DNA of 64,000 nucleotides from Mytilus trossulus. Its lineage: Eukaryota > Mollusca > Bivalvia > Mytilida > Mytilidae. Positions 21,040 through 32,029 of this stretch are shown here, in pieces. Position numbers and translations under genes: made by a program. The stretch is from contig NC_086377.1 in NCBI RefSeq assembly GCF_036588685.1, forward strand, positions 80,234,283 through 80,298,282, written 5' to 3'. The notes under the pieces are model-generated. The model saw only the letters and a program-made list of their open reading frames with translations. It made no database searches and had not been told where the DNA came from. Positions within the stretch are counted from its first letter, which is position 1; every line of letters begins with the position of its first letter.

Positions 21040-21445
21040 CTCTTTGGGGTTGTCCCATTGGCAATCATTCATTGTTTGTACCACATAGGTACATAGGGGG
21101 AGGGTTGAGATCTCACAAACATGTTTAACCCCGCCGCATTTTTGCGCCTGTCCCAAGTCAGGAGCCTCTTGCCTTTGTTAGTCTTGTATTATTTTAATTT
21201 TAGTTTCTTGTGTACAATTTTGAAATTGTATGGGGTTCATTATCACTGAACTAGTGTATATTTGTTTAGGGGCCAGCTGAAGGACGCCTCCGGGTGCGTG
21301 AATTTCTCGCTACATTGAAGACCTGTTGGTGACCTTCTGCTGTTGTTTTTTTATTTGGTCGGGTTGTTGTCTCTTTGACACATTCCCCATTTCCATTCTC
21401 AATTAAATGTTTGTACCACATCTCCTTTTTTTATATGTTTGATGG
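21040..21445 (+). repeat. composite of two dispersed families
   Basis: The first part (about 21095-21250) is the 'ggagggttgagatctcacaa' family also at 57480. The second (about 21290-21415) carries 'gacctgttggtgaccttctg' and 'tgacacattccccatttcca', found reversed at about 40640-40730 and 56080-56165. The recurrent joining suggests one longer ancestral element. Confidence 0.6.
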
Positions 21446-21449
21446 TCGA

Positions 21450-21790
21450 TGGTACATCATGTACATGTATAATCAAACCATGATTTTTAAAATTGTGTCC
21501 CTCAGCCATATCAGCCAAGCATGTGTGATAAAGGAATATGACTGAGAGCAAAGATGCTTCAGCTTAGGTATATGAAAATGTAGTCTGATGAATTACATAA
21601 TAGAAAAGAAAGGATATGGAATATCAATGCTTCACACAAAATCTGAACAGCGAAGTACAAATAAAAGAAAGGAACACAATTTAATGTTGTTATACATTCC
21701 AAAGTCATAGTGAGGTCTTCAACATTGAGCAAAAATGTACATTATTTTGAACATGTTTTTTTCATGTAAATGTTAAGTTCCTTGTGAACT
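21450..21790. other. no gene seen
   Basis: AT-rich sequence leading into the 43-bp array. No ORF, splice-phase-consistent exon or repeat was recognised. Confidence 0.4.
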
Positions 21791-21791
21791 T

Positions 21792-24700
21792 ATCCTGTCG
21801 AGTGGGATGTTGTGGGTTGTCTTGTGGTAACATAATCATGTCGAGTGGGATGTTGTGGGTTGTCTTGTGGTAACATAATCCTGTCAAGTGGGATGTTGTG
21901 GATTGTCTTGTGGTAACATAATCTTGTCAAGTGGGATGTTGTGGATTGTCTTGTGGTAACATAATCTTGTCCAGTGGGATGTTGTGGATTGTCTTGTGGT
22001 AACATAATCATGTCGAGTGGGATGTTGTGGGTTGTCTTGTGGTAACATACTCATGTCGAGTGGGATGTTGTGGATTGTCTTGTGGTAACATAATCCTGTC
22101 GAGTGGGATGTTGTGGATTGTCTTGTGGTAACATAATCTTGTCCAGTGGGATGTTGTGGGTTGTCATGTGGTAACATAATCCTGTCGAGTGGGATGTAGT
22201 GGGTTGTCTTGTGGTAACATAATCCTGTCAAGTGGGATGTTGTAGGTTGTCTTGTGGTAACATAATCCTGTCAAGTGGGATGTTGTAGGTTGTCTTGTGG
22301 TAACATAATCCTGTCAAGTGGGATGTTGTAGGTTGTCTTGTGGTAACATAATCCTGTCAAGTGGGATGTTGTGTGTTGTCTTGTGGTAACATTATCATGT
22401 CAAGTGGGATGTTGTGGGTTGTCTTGTGGTAACATAATCCTGTCGAGTGGGATGTTGTGTGTTGTCTTGTGGTAACATAATCCTGTCAAGTGGGATGTTG
22501 TGGGTTGTCTTGTGGTAACATAATCCTGTCAAGTGGGATGTTGTGGGTTATCTTGTGGTAACATAATCCTGTCAAGTGGGATGTTGTGTGTTGTCTTGTG
22601 GTAACATTATCCTGTCAAGTGGGATGTTGTGTGTTGTCTTGTGGTAACATAATCCTGTCAAGTGGGATGTTGTGGGTTGTCATGTGGTAACATAATCCTG
22701 TCAAGTGGGATGTTGTGGGTTGTCATGTGGTAACATAATCCTGTCGAGTGGGATGTTGTGTGTTGTCTTGTGGTAACATAATCCTGTCAAGTGGGATGTT
22801 GTGTGTTGTCTTGTGGTAACATAATCCTGTCAAGTGGGATGTTGTGGGTTGTCATGTGGTAACATAATCCTGTCGAGTGGGATGTTGTGGGTTGTCTTGT
22901 GGTAACATAATCCTGTCAAGTGGGATGTTGTGGGTTATCTTGTGGTAACATAATCCTGTCAAGTGGGATGTTGTGTGTTGTCTTGTGGTAACATTATCCT
23001 GTCAAGTGGGATGTTGTGTGTTGTCTTGTGGTAACATAATCCTGTCAAGTGGGATGTTGTGGGTTGTCATGTGGTAACATAATCCTGTCGAGTGGGATGT
23101 TGTGGATTGTCTTGTGGTAACATAATCCTGTCAAGTGGGATGTTGTGGGTTGTCTTGTGGTAACATAATCCTGTCAAGTGGGATGTTGTGGGTTGTCATG
23201 TGGTAACATAATCCTGTCGAGTGGGATGTTGTGGATTGTCTTGTGGTAACATAATCCTGTCAAGTGGGATGTTGTGGGTTGTCAAGTGGTAACATAATCC
23301 TGTCAAGTTGGATGTTGTAGGTTGTCTTGTGGTAACATAATCCTGTCAAGTGGGATGTTGTGGGTTGTCTTGTGGTAACATAATCCTGTCAAGTGGGATG
23401 TTGTGGGTTGTCTTGTGGTAACATAATCCTGTCAAGTGGGATGTGTGTTGTCTTGTGGTAACATAATCCTGTCAAGTGGGATGTTGTGGGTTGTCTTGTG
23501 GTTACATCATCCTGTCAAGTGGGATGTTGTAGGTTGTCTTGTGGTAACATAATCCTGTCAAGTGGGATGTTGTAGGTTGTCTTGTGGTAACACAATCCTG
23601 TCAAGTGGGATGTTGTGGATTGTCTTGTGGTAACATCATCCTGTCAAGTGGGATGCTGTAGGTTGTCTTGTGGTAACATAATCCTGTCGAGTGGGGTGTT
23701 GTGGGTTGTCTTGTGGTAACATAATCCTGTCAAGTGGGATGTTGTGGGTTGTCTTGTGGTTACATCATCCTGTCAAGTGGGATGTTGTGGGTTGTCTTGT
23801 GGTAACATAATCCTGTCGAGTGGGATGTTGTAGGTTGTCTTGTGTTAACATAATCTTGTCCAGTGGGATGTTGTGGGTTGTCTTGTGGTAACATAATCCT
23901 GTCAAGTGTGATGTTGTGGGTTGTCTTGTGGTAACATAATCCTGTCGAGTGGGATGTTGTAGTTGTCTTGTGGTTACATCATCCTGTCAAGTTGGATGTT
24001 GTGGGTTGTCTTGTGGTAACATTATCCTGTCAAGTGGGATGTTGTGGGTTGTCTTGTGGTAACATAATCCTGTCGAGTGGGATGGATGTTGTGGATTGTC
24101 TTGTGGTAACATAATCCTGTCGAGTGGGATGTTGTGGATTGTCTTGTGGTAACATAATCTTGTCAAGTGTGATGTTGTTGGATGTCATGTGGTAACATAA
24201 TCCTGTTAAGTGGGATGTTGTGGGTTGTCTTGTGGTAACATAATCCTGTCAAGTGGGATGTTGTGGGTTGTCTTGTGTTAACATAATCTTGTCCAGTGGG
24301 ATGTTGTGGGTTGTCTTGTGGTAACATAATCCTGTCGAGTGGGATGTTGTGGGTTGTCTTGTGGTAACATAATCTTGTCAAGTAGGATGTTGTGGGTTGT
24401 CTTGTGGTAACATAATCCTGACAAGTGGGATGTTGTGGGTTGTCTTGTGGTAACATAATCCTGTCAAGTTGGATGTTGTTGGTTGTCTTGTGGTAACATA
24501 ATCTTGTCAAGTAGGATGTTGTGGGTTGTCTTGTGGTAACATAATCCTGACAAGTGGGATGTTGTGGGTTGTCTTGTGGTAACATAATCCTGTCAAGTTG
24601 GATGTTGTTGGTTGTCTTGTGGTAACATAATCCTGTCGAGTGGGATGTTATTGGTTGTCTTGTGGTAACATAATCCTGTCAAGTGGGATGTAGTGGGTTG

Positions 24701-27643
24701 TCAAGTGGGATGTAGTGGGTTGTCTTGTGGTTACATCATCCTGTCAAGTGGGATGTTGTAGGTTGTCTTGTGGTAACATAATCCTGTCGAGTGGGATGTT
24801 GTAGGTTGTCTTGTGGTAACATAATCCTGTCAAGTGGTATGTTGTGGGTTGTCTTGTGGTAACATAATCCTGTCAAGTGGGATGTTGAAGGTTGTCTTGT
24901 GGTAATATAATCCTGTCAAGTGGAATGTTGTGGGTTGTCTTGTGGTAACATAATCCTGTCAAGTGGGATGTTGTAGGTTGTCTTGTGGTAACATCATCCT
25001 GTCGAGTGGGATGTAGTGGGTTGTCTTGTGGTAACATTATCATGTCGAGTGGGATGTTGTGGATTGTCTTGTGGTAACATAATCCTGTCAAGTGGGATGT
25101 TGTGGGTTGTCATGTGGTAACATAATCCTGTCGAGTGGGATGTTGTGGGTTGTCTTGTGGTAACATAATCTTGTCAAGTAGGATGTTGTGGGTTATCTTG
25201 TGGTAACATAATCCTGTCAAGTGGGATGTTGTAGGTTGTCTTGTGGTAACATAATCCTGTCCAGTGGGATGTTGTGGGTTGTCTTGTGGTAACATTATCA
25301 TGTCAAGTGGGATGTTATTGGTTGTCTTGTGGTAACATAATCCTGTCAAGTGGGATGTTGTAGGTTGTCTTGTGGTAACATAATCCTGTCAAGTTGGATG
25401 TTGTTGGTTGTCTTGTGGTAACATTATCATGTCAAGTGGGATGTTGTGGGTTGTCTTGTGGTAACATCATCCTGTCAAGTGGGATGTTGTTGGTTGTCTT
25501 GTGGTAACATAATCATGTCAAGTTGGATGTTGTAGGTTGTCTTGTGGTAACATAATCCTGTCAAGTTGGATGTTGTTGGTTGTCTTGTGGTAACATAATC
25601 CTGTCAAGTGGGATGTTGTGGGTTATCTTGTGGTAACATTATCATGTCAAGTGGGATGTTGTGGGTTGTCTTGTGGTAACAAAATCATGTCAAGTGGGAT
25701 GTTGTGGTGAGTCTTGTGGTAACATCATCCTGTCAAGTGGGATGTTGTGGATTGTCTTGTGGTAACATCATCCTGTCAAGTGGGATGTTGTGGATTGTCT
25801 TGTGGTAACATCATCCTGTCAAGTGGGATGTTGTTGGTTTTCTTGTGGTGACATAATCCTGTCGAGTGGGATGTTGTGGGTTGTCTTGTGGTGACATAAT
25901 CCTGTCAAGTAGGATGTTGTGGATTGTCTTGTGGTAACATCATCCTGTCAAGTGGGATGTTGTGGATTGTCTTGTGGTAACATAATCCTGTCAAGTGGGA
26001 TGTTGTAGGTTGTCTTGTGGTAACATGATCCTGTCAAGTGGGATGTTGTAGGTTGTCTTGTGGTAACATAATTCTGTCAAGTGGGATGTTGTGGGTTGTC
26101 TTGTGGTAACATAATCCTGTCAAGTGGGATGTTGTGGGTTGTCTTGTGGTAACATAATCCTGTCAAGTGGGGTGTTGTGGGTTGTCTTGTGGTAACATAA
26201 TCCTGTCGAGTGGGATGTTGTGGGTTGTCATGTGGTAACATAATCCTGTCGAGTGGTATGTTGTGGGTTGTCTTGTGGTAACATAATCCTGTCCAGTGGG
26301 ATGTTGTTGGTTGTCTTGTGGTAACATAATCCTGTCCAGTGGGATGTTGTTGGTTGTCTTGTGGTAACATAATCTTGTCCAGTGGGATGTTGTGTGTTGT
26401 CTTGTGGTAACATAATCTTGTCAAGTGGGATGTTGTGGGTTGTCTTGTGGTAACATAATCCTGTCTAGTGGGATGTTGTGTGTTATCTTGTGGTAACATA
26501 ATCCTGTCAAGTGAGATGTTGTGAGTTGTCTTGTGGTAACATAATCCTGTCAAGTGGGATGTTGTGTGTTGTCTTGTGGTAACATAATCCTGTCAAGTGG
26601 GATGTTGTTGGTTGTCTTGTGGTAACATAATCCTGACAAGTGGGATGTTGTGGGTTATCTTGTGGTAACATAATCCTGTCAAGTGGGATGTTGTTGGTTG
26701 TCTTGTGGTAACATAATCTTGTCAAGTGGGATTTTGTCGATTGTCTTGTGGTAACATAATCCTGTCGAGTGGGATGTTGTGTGTTGTCTTGTGGTAACAT
26801 AATCCTGTCAAGTGGGATGTTGTGGGTTGTCTTGTGGTAACATAATCCTGTCCAGTGGGATGTTGTTGGTTGTCTTGTGGTAACATAATCCTGTCCAGTG
26901 GGATGTTGTTGGTTGTCTTGTGGTAACATAATCTTGTCAAGTGGGATTTTGTTGGTTGTCTTGTGGTAACATAATCCTGTCGGTGGGATGTTGTGTGTTG
27001 TCTTGTGGTAACATAATCCTGTCAAGTGGGATGTTGTGGGTTGTCTTGTGGTAACATAATCCTGTCTAGTGGGATGTTGTAGGTTGTCTTGTGGTAACAT
27101 AATCCTGTCGAGTGAGATGTTGTGGGTTGTCTTGTGGTAACATAATCCTGTCAGGTGGGATGTTGTGGGTTGTCTTGTGGTAACATAATCCTGTCAAGTG
27201 GGATGTTGTGGGTTGTCTTGTGGTAACATAATCCTGTCAGGTGGGATGTTGTTGGTTGTCTTGTGGTAACATAATCCTGTTGAGTGGGATGTTGTGGGTT
27301 GTCGTGTGGTAACATAATCCTGTCGAGTGGGATGTTGTGGGTTGTCTTGTGGTAACATAATACTGTCCAGTGGGTTGTTGTGGGTTGTCTAATGGTAACA
27401 TAATCCTGTCAAGTGGGATGTTGTGGGTTGTCATGTGGTTACATAATCCTGTCAGGTGGGATGTTGTGGGTTGTCTTGTGGTAACATAATCCTGTCAAGT
27501 GTGATGTTGTAGGTTGTCTTGTGGTAACATAATCCTGTCCAGTGGGTTGTTGTGGGTTGTCTAATGGTAACATAATCCTGTCAAGTGGGATATTGTGGGT
27601 TGTCTTGTGGTTATATCATCCTGTCGAGTGGAATTTCGTGGGT
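21792..27643. repeat. giant 43-bp minisatellite, about 136 copies
   Basis: A 5.85-kb head-to-tail array of a 43-bp unit (core 'cctgtcaagtgggatgttgt' then 'gggttgtcttgtggtaaca'). Copies vary at a few positions (cctgtc/catgtc/cttgtc; aagt/gagt/cagt; gggttg/gtgttg/ggattg/aggttg). Blocks recur: an 'acattatcct' variant at 22604 reappears at 22991, exactly nine units later, which indicates segmental duplication inside the array. On the minus strand the unit has no stop codon in any frame, so antisense open stretches up to 197 codons arise without selection. It fills the space between ANKRD40 and RFK. Confidence 0.97.
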
Positions 27644-27649
27644 TCAAGT

Positions 27650-28490
27650 ACTTTGTTAAGGTCCATGACAATATTACATTTAATTAGGGAAGTTGTTTTA
27701 TAGAAATACAATGTGATAAAATTCGAATTGACATATTTTGTTTTGATTTGGCAGTGTTTTGTTTTGTTTCTGTATCACAGTTAACAGGGACCCTTTATTT
27801 TATCAGCATGCACCTTTCTGATATGACTGTGGGTTTCAACAGTAGTTGGTTAGATATTTAACCAGTTAATTAAACAAGTTATGATTTGTTTAAAACAGAG
27901 TTCTCTATTTTTTCTCCCTGGTGGTCATCTAAAGAAAATCTGCTGGTCCTCACTTTTATTACATTGTAAAATACCTAATGTACAAGTCTTTTTCAAAATT
28001 TTTGTGGTCAGCTCTCTCAGATCAGTGAAGAAACTACAATAGGTGTAGAGCATCATTTACAATCAAGTCACAGTGAGCATGTAACACATCTACTAAAGTA
28101 TGTTCCGATAATACAAGATTGATTTTGAAAATTTTCCATTAGTTATTCAAGAGTTTAAATGTTAGAGAAGGGAATGTTTCACATGTAGCACACTAATTCA
28201 AGTTTCTGCAAACTTTATATAGTTTCTGGGAGTGATTAGAGAAATCTCCCTTTTTGTTTTCAAGATATGCTTTTCCTGATGGAACTTGAACTTTACTGAA
28301 ATGACTAACATTATCTCTTTAATTATAATTTTTTGCATCAAGTGTCCCTAAGTTGAACTTAGTTCATTGATTTGAATCCTATACATGGTTGCTAGGAATA
28401 GAATAACAAATGATGAAATCAATTCAAATCTGTCAGTCTTTTAATATAAACAAAACTGACATCACATAAAATGTGTAATAAACTGCTATA
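27650..28490. other. no gene seen
   Basis: About 0.8 kb of AT-rich sequence after the array with no recognisable exon, repeat or RNA gene. Confidence 0.4.
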
Positions 28491-28496
28491 GCTGAC

Positions 28497-28604
28497 TATG
28501 CAGTATGGGTTTTGCTAATCATTGACCTGTAGTTTTTAATTTCTGTGTCATTTTGGTCTCTTGTGGAGAGTTGACTCATTGGCAATCATACCACATCTTC
28601 TTTC
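28497..28604 (+). repeat. dispersed 'caatcataccacatctt' family copy
   Basis: Same family as 7241-7352 and 58419-58535. It includes 'tgactatgcagtatgggttt' and 'ggcaatcataccacatcttc'. Confidence 0.65.
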
Positions 28605-28751
28605 TTTACTTATAAAAAAGTAACAATACAAAAGTAACAATAAAAAACAAAATCTACAAAATCATCTCCTTTATTTTATATGATTTAACATCATTTATAG
28701 CTCTGAATAACAACAATAACAAACAGATACCAGTAACAAATAAACTGTTAA

Positions 28752-29011
28752 CCCTTTCCTCCATAATGACACCTTTTGACGCCTGTGTAGTACCTCAGTT
28801 GAAACACTTTGAATACAAAATGTTTGCGCCAGACTTAACAAAATTAGTATCCAATATAAAAAGGACATTCATAAGAATATCTGACTTGAATTTCATCGAT
28901 GAAATATTCGTTTTCACAATGCATTCATACTTTAAACGTTATGATTGTTTTTATTGAAAAATTCCTATGCGAATCAAGTAAGTGAGAAAAAAAAATCCAT
29001 GGAGGAAAGGG
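28752..29011. mobile_element. piggyBac-like MITE
   Basis: A 260-bp element with perfect 13-bp termini CCCTTTCCTCCAT and a TTAA on each side (28748-28751 and 29012-29015). The CCC start and TTAA target are hallmarks of piggyBac. The 63-codon open frame inside has no transposase similarity I can recognise. Confidence 0.8.
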
Positions 29012-29019
29012 TTAACACA

Positions 29020-31090
29020 TCAACATATAAGTTATCTATACACTCTTCATAATATATCAAATATAATCATGAATCTCAAAAGTTTGGTCGGTGGATTATT
29101 TGTAAATTACTTCTTGTTCTATTGATTTTGTTGTTTGAAATAATTTAGCTTCTTATTTCATTGATCTTATAGCTATCAAAGCAAATGAAAACATACATTT
29201 CTGAGAACAAGCAAGTTTCTATGGTCAGGTTGATGTCTCTTTGACACATAACCTATTTGCATTCTCAATTTTATTACATACCCTATGCCCCCCTCCACTC
29301 AATATAAAGGGCAAATGTTTTTCTGTTCACCGTTGGGAACACTTCTTTTCTGTTATGATTTGTGACAGTAATATTTAATGTTGTTTAAAATAACTTTTAG
29401 CTTATAAATTTTAACATTTTAAAACTTTGCAAAAGTTTCAAAGAGCCATGATGAAGAAAAATCAGAGTACTGTTATAGTTTTAATAGATGAAAAAGTGGC
29501 AAGCACCTGCATTTTAAACTTTCGACGTAATTGATATCAAAAATATTAAGCTGAGACAACCATAGTACTTAATATAAAGGCCAGCACAAAGGAATATAAT
29601 TAACACACCTCTTATTTAGTATTGACAATTCTTTAAACATATAAAATAAGTAGTTGGAAATATTCAGCTGTAAGACATCAGATCTCCTCGGTACATGTTT
29701 AATACAGACATCATTCATTGATTGTAGTTTGCTTTACAATGCATGAGCACAAAAAGGCTATATCGCGACGTGAGCTTATTAAATATTTTTACTTTTTACT
29801 AGACATAATTGAAATCATATAATTATAACAGATAAATTGATCAATAAACCCATTTTGGCTCTCAAGTTAACTTTTGACATGTTAAAGCAAACATTAAATT
29901 ATCATCTGCTGTGTAATGATTGGATGGTTAAAACAACCATTCAAATCATTAACAATGATGTGGTCCCTAAACAATAGTGTTACCTGCTTAACTAATGAAC
30001 TGCTTATACATTGTATAATTAATCTGCTGGTCCTGCTTAGATTATATAATTACTGGATAGTTTTTTCTTGCTTATTGTGTCCCTCATAATAAAATTAGTT
30101 CTATGATTTATATGATCAGTACACCATGGTATGTTTAAACTTTAAAGGTCCCGTTTAACCTACTTTCTTTCCTCCAGATACACACACAGAATATTCAAGA
30201 TGAATTGTGCAATAGTACTCACAATAGTATTTCCCAGACTTAACCAATTTTACAAATGATTATGGTCAAAGAGGCAGGTTTTGTATGATACATTATTCAG
30301 TATAAAAATATGACTACACATATAAACAACTGTAACATGAGTATATGATACCAGAAAGATGACAGAATACCCCCATTTCTACCATTTATATAAAATCCCA
30401 CAATTAAAGAAAATGATTCAGAAAATATTCTAAAAATGCAATTAGTATTTAACATATTTAATGTTGAAAATGGATTTAGTGAATAAAAATAAATAACCTC
30501 AAAAATTGGCTTAATTTGAGAAATAAGTATAAAACCTAAATGATTCAAATTTAAAACACATATTGCCTTTATGAAACTAAATATTTTAAACTGTTTAACA
30601 ATCAAAGTCCAATAAACCTTGAAAAACAAATCTGAAAAGTTTCATGTTGTAATTTTTCATATGTTAATGATTTAGAACAAAAATTATATCAGCAAATGCA
30701 AGTCCGGACCAAAATACAAACGATTTAAGTGATATTTTTTTTAGAGAATTTCATAACTCTGGGACAATTCTGAAAACAGTCCAAAGTTCAAATTGTCCTA
30801 TAACAAAAACAAACTTCAAATTTTTTAAATACCTATCAAAGCAAACTTTGAGATATTATAAAGAAAATAGGCAGTGATACAGCAAAAAATCATAATGTCT
30901 TTTACTCTTTTTTGACATCTGTATAATATTCAACACAAAAAGATACATGTATAGGAAAAAAACTACATTGGAAAAATTTAAACAGCTGTTAACTCAAACA
31001 AGACATTATTTTGTTGTTCGAAATATATGTGACATAAAAAATAATACATAAGTAATGTGCTAATGCATAAGAACACATAAATATTTGACA
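29020..31090. other. no gene seen
   Basis: About 2 kb of AT-rich sequence. Open frames here are short and show no motif. The end of the RFK 3' UTR may reach into the right part. Confidence 0.4.
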
Positions 31091-31119
31091 TTTCACAACA
31101 AAATAATTTGCCTTTTCAG

Positions 31120-31310
31120 AATCTAATGCACCCTGGGTAATATTTTAAAAAATGTACACCAAAACTTTGTGATTGGTTAAAAATGTCATAAACAATGGAA
31201 ATATAACCAATGAAGTGACGTTAATTTCACTTTGGGGTACGAACAATGAAATTACCCATGATTCTTTATTTTCTGAAACAGCGAATTGGTTGAACATCTT
31301 AAGGATTTAT
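31120..31310. repeat. diverged inverted-repeat element related to 57000-57165
   Basis: 'ccctgggtaatattttaaaa' on the left and 'gaaattacccatgattcttt' on the right are inverted, with 'gtgattggtt' and 'aaccaatgaa' inside. A similar layout occurs at 57000-57165, so a shared MITE family is likely. Confidence 0.45.
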
Positions 31311-31702
31311 ACAAAACTTCACCAGGAATTATTTCATTATATATGAGCTGTGTGGGATAGAGATCAACTCAATGCAAATGTATTCCAATATATTATATAT
31401 GTTGACTTAAAATCTCTATGCAACGTCTGTAGCGTTTTAAAATTGATTTGATTGGTGATTATTGCTCTATGCTGCATCGGCACAAAATAGCAATATTGAG
31501 CTGAAAAAATCAATAGATATAAGATCCCTACAAAACAAACCAAAATTAATCTTTTATTCTGTATTTTAATGTTATAAAATTGTCCAAAGGCTTACACATG
31601 TACATATATGTATAAAGGCTTACATATGTACTTATATGTATGCACTTGCATAAAGTTGATTTCTTTCTGATGCAGCTCAAATATTTATACCACATTGCCA
31701 AA

Positions 31703-31938
31703 TACTGTAAACCAACTTAATTTCGCAAGCGATTAATTTTGGCGGCTTTCGCGAGTAGAAAAATAACACGAAAATAAATCGTCGTGAATATGTATAACTT
31801 GGATCTTTCCTTATTTTAAATAAGTTATTTAACTATATCAAGTTAACTAGAAAATGGCGAAATTAAATCGCTGTGAAGTAGACTAGCTGGAGATAAACGC
31901 GAAATAAAGAATCCGCGAAAATAAGTTGGTTTACAGTA
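31703..31938. mobile_element. MITE with TACTGTAAACCAACTTA termini
   Basis: The inverted ends read tactgtaaaccaacttaatt and tactgtaaaccaacttattt over about 25 bp. 236 bp, noncoding, just downstream of the RFK stop. Confidence 0.75.
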
Positions 31939-32029
31939 AATGACCACCAACAAACATTAAACCAGTCTCACTTAAAACAGTCAGTCTGTAAATAAATAAA
32001 AAAAATAAAAAATCTAAGATAATTTAACA

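Noticed and set aside
21790..27434. Minus-strand open frames of up to 197 codons in the 43-bp array as protein genes
   Set aside because: All frames of the repeat unit lack stops, so openness is automatic; no start context, splice structure or domain.
21792..27643. CRISPR-like array
   Set aside because: There are no unique spacers; it is a head-to-tail minisatellite in an animal genome.
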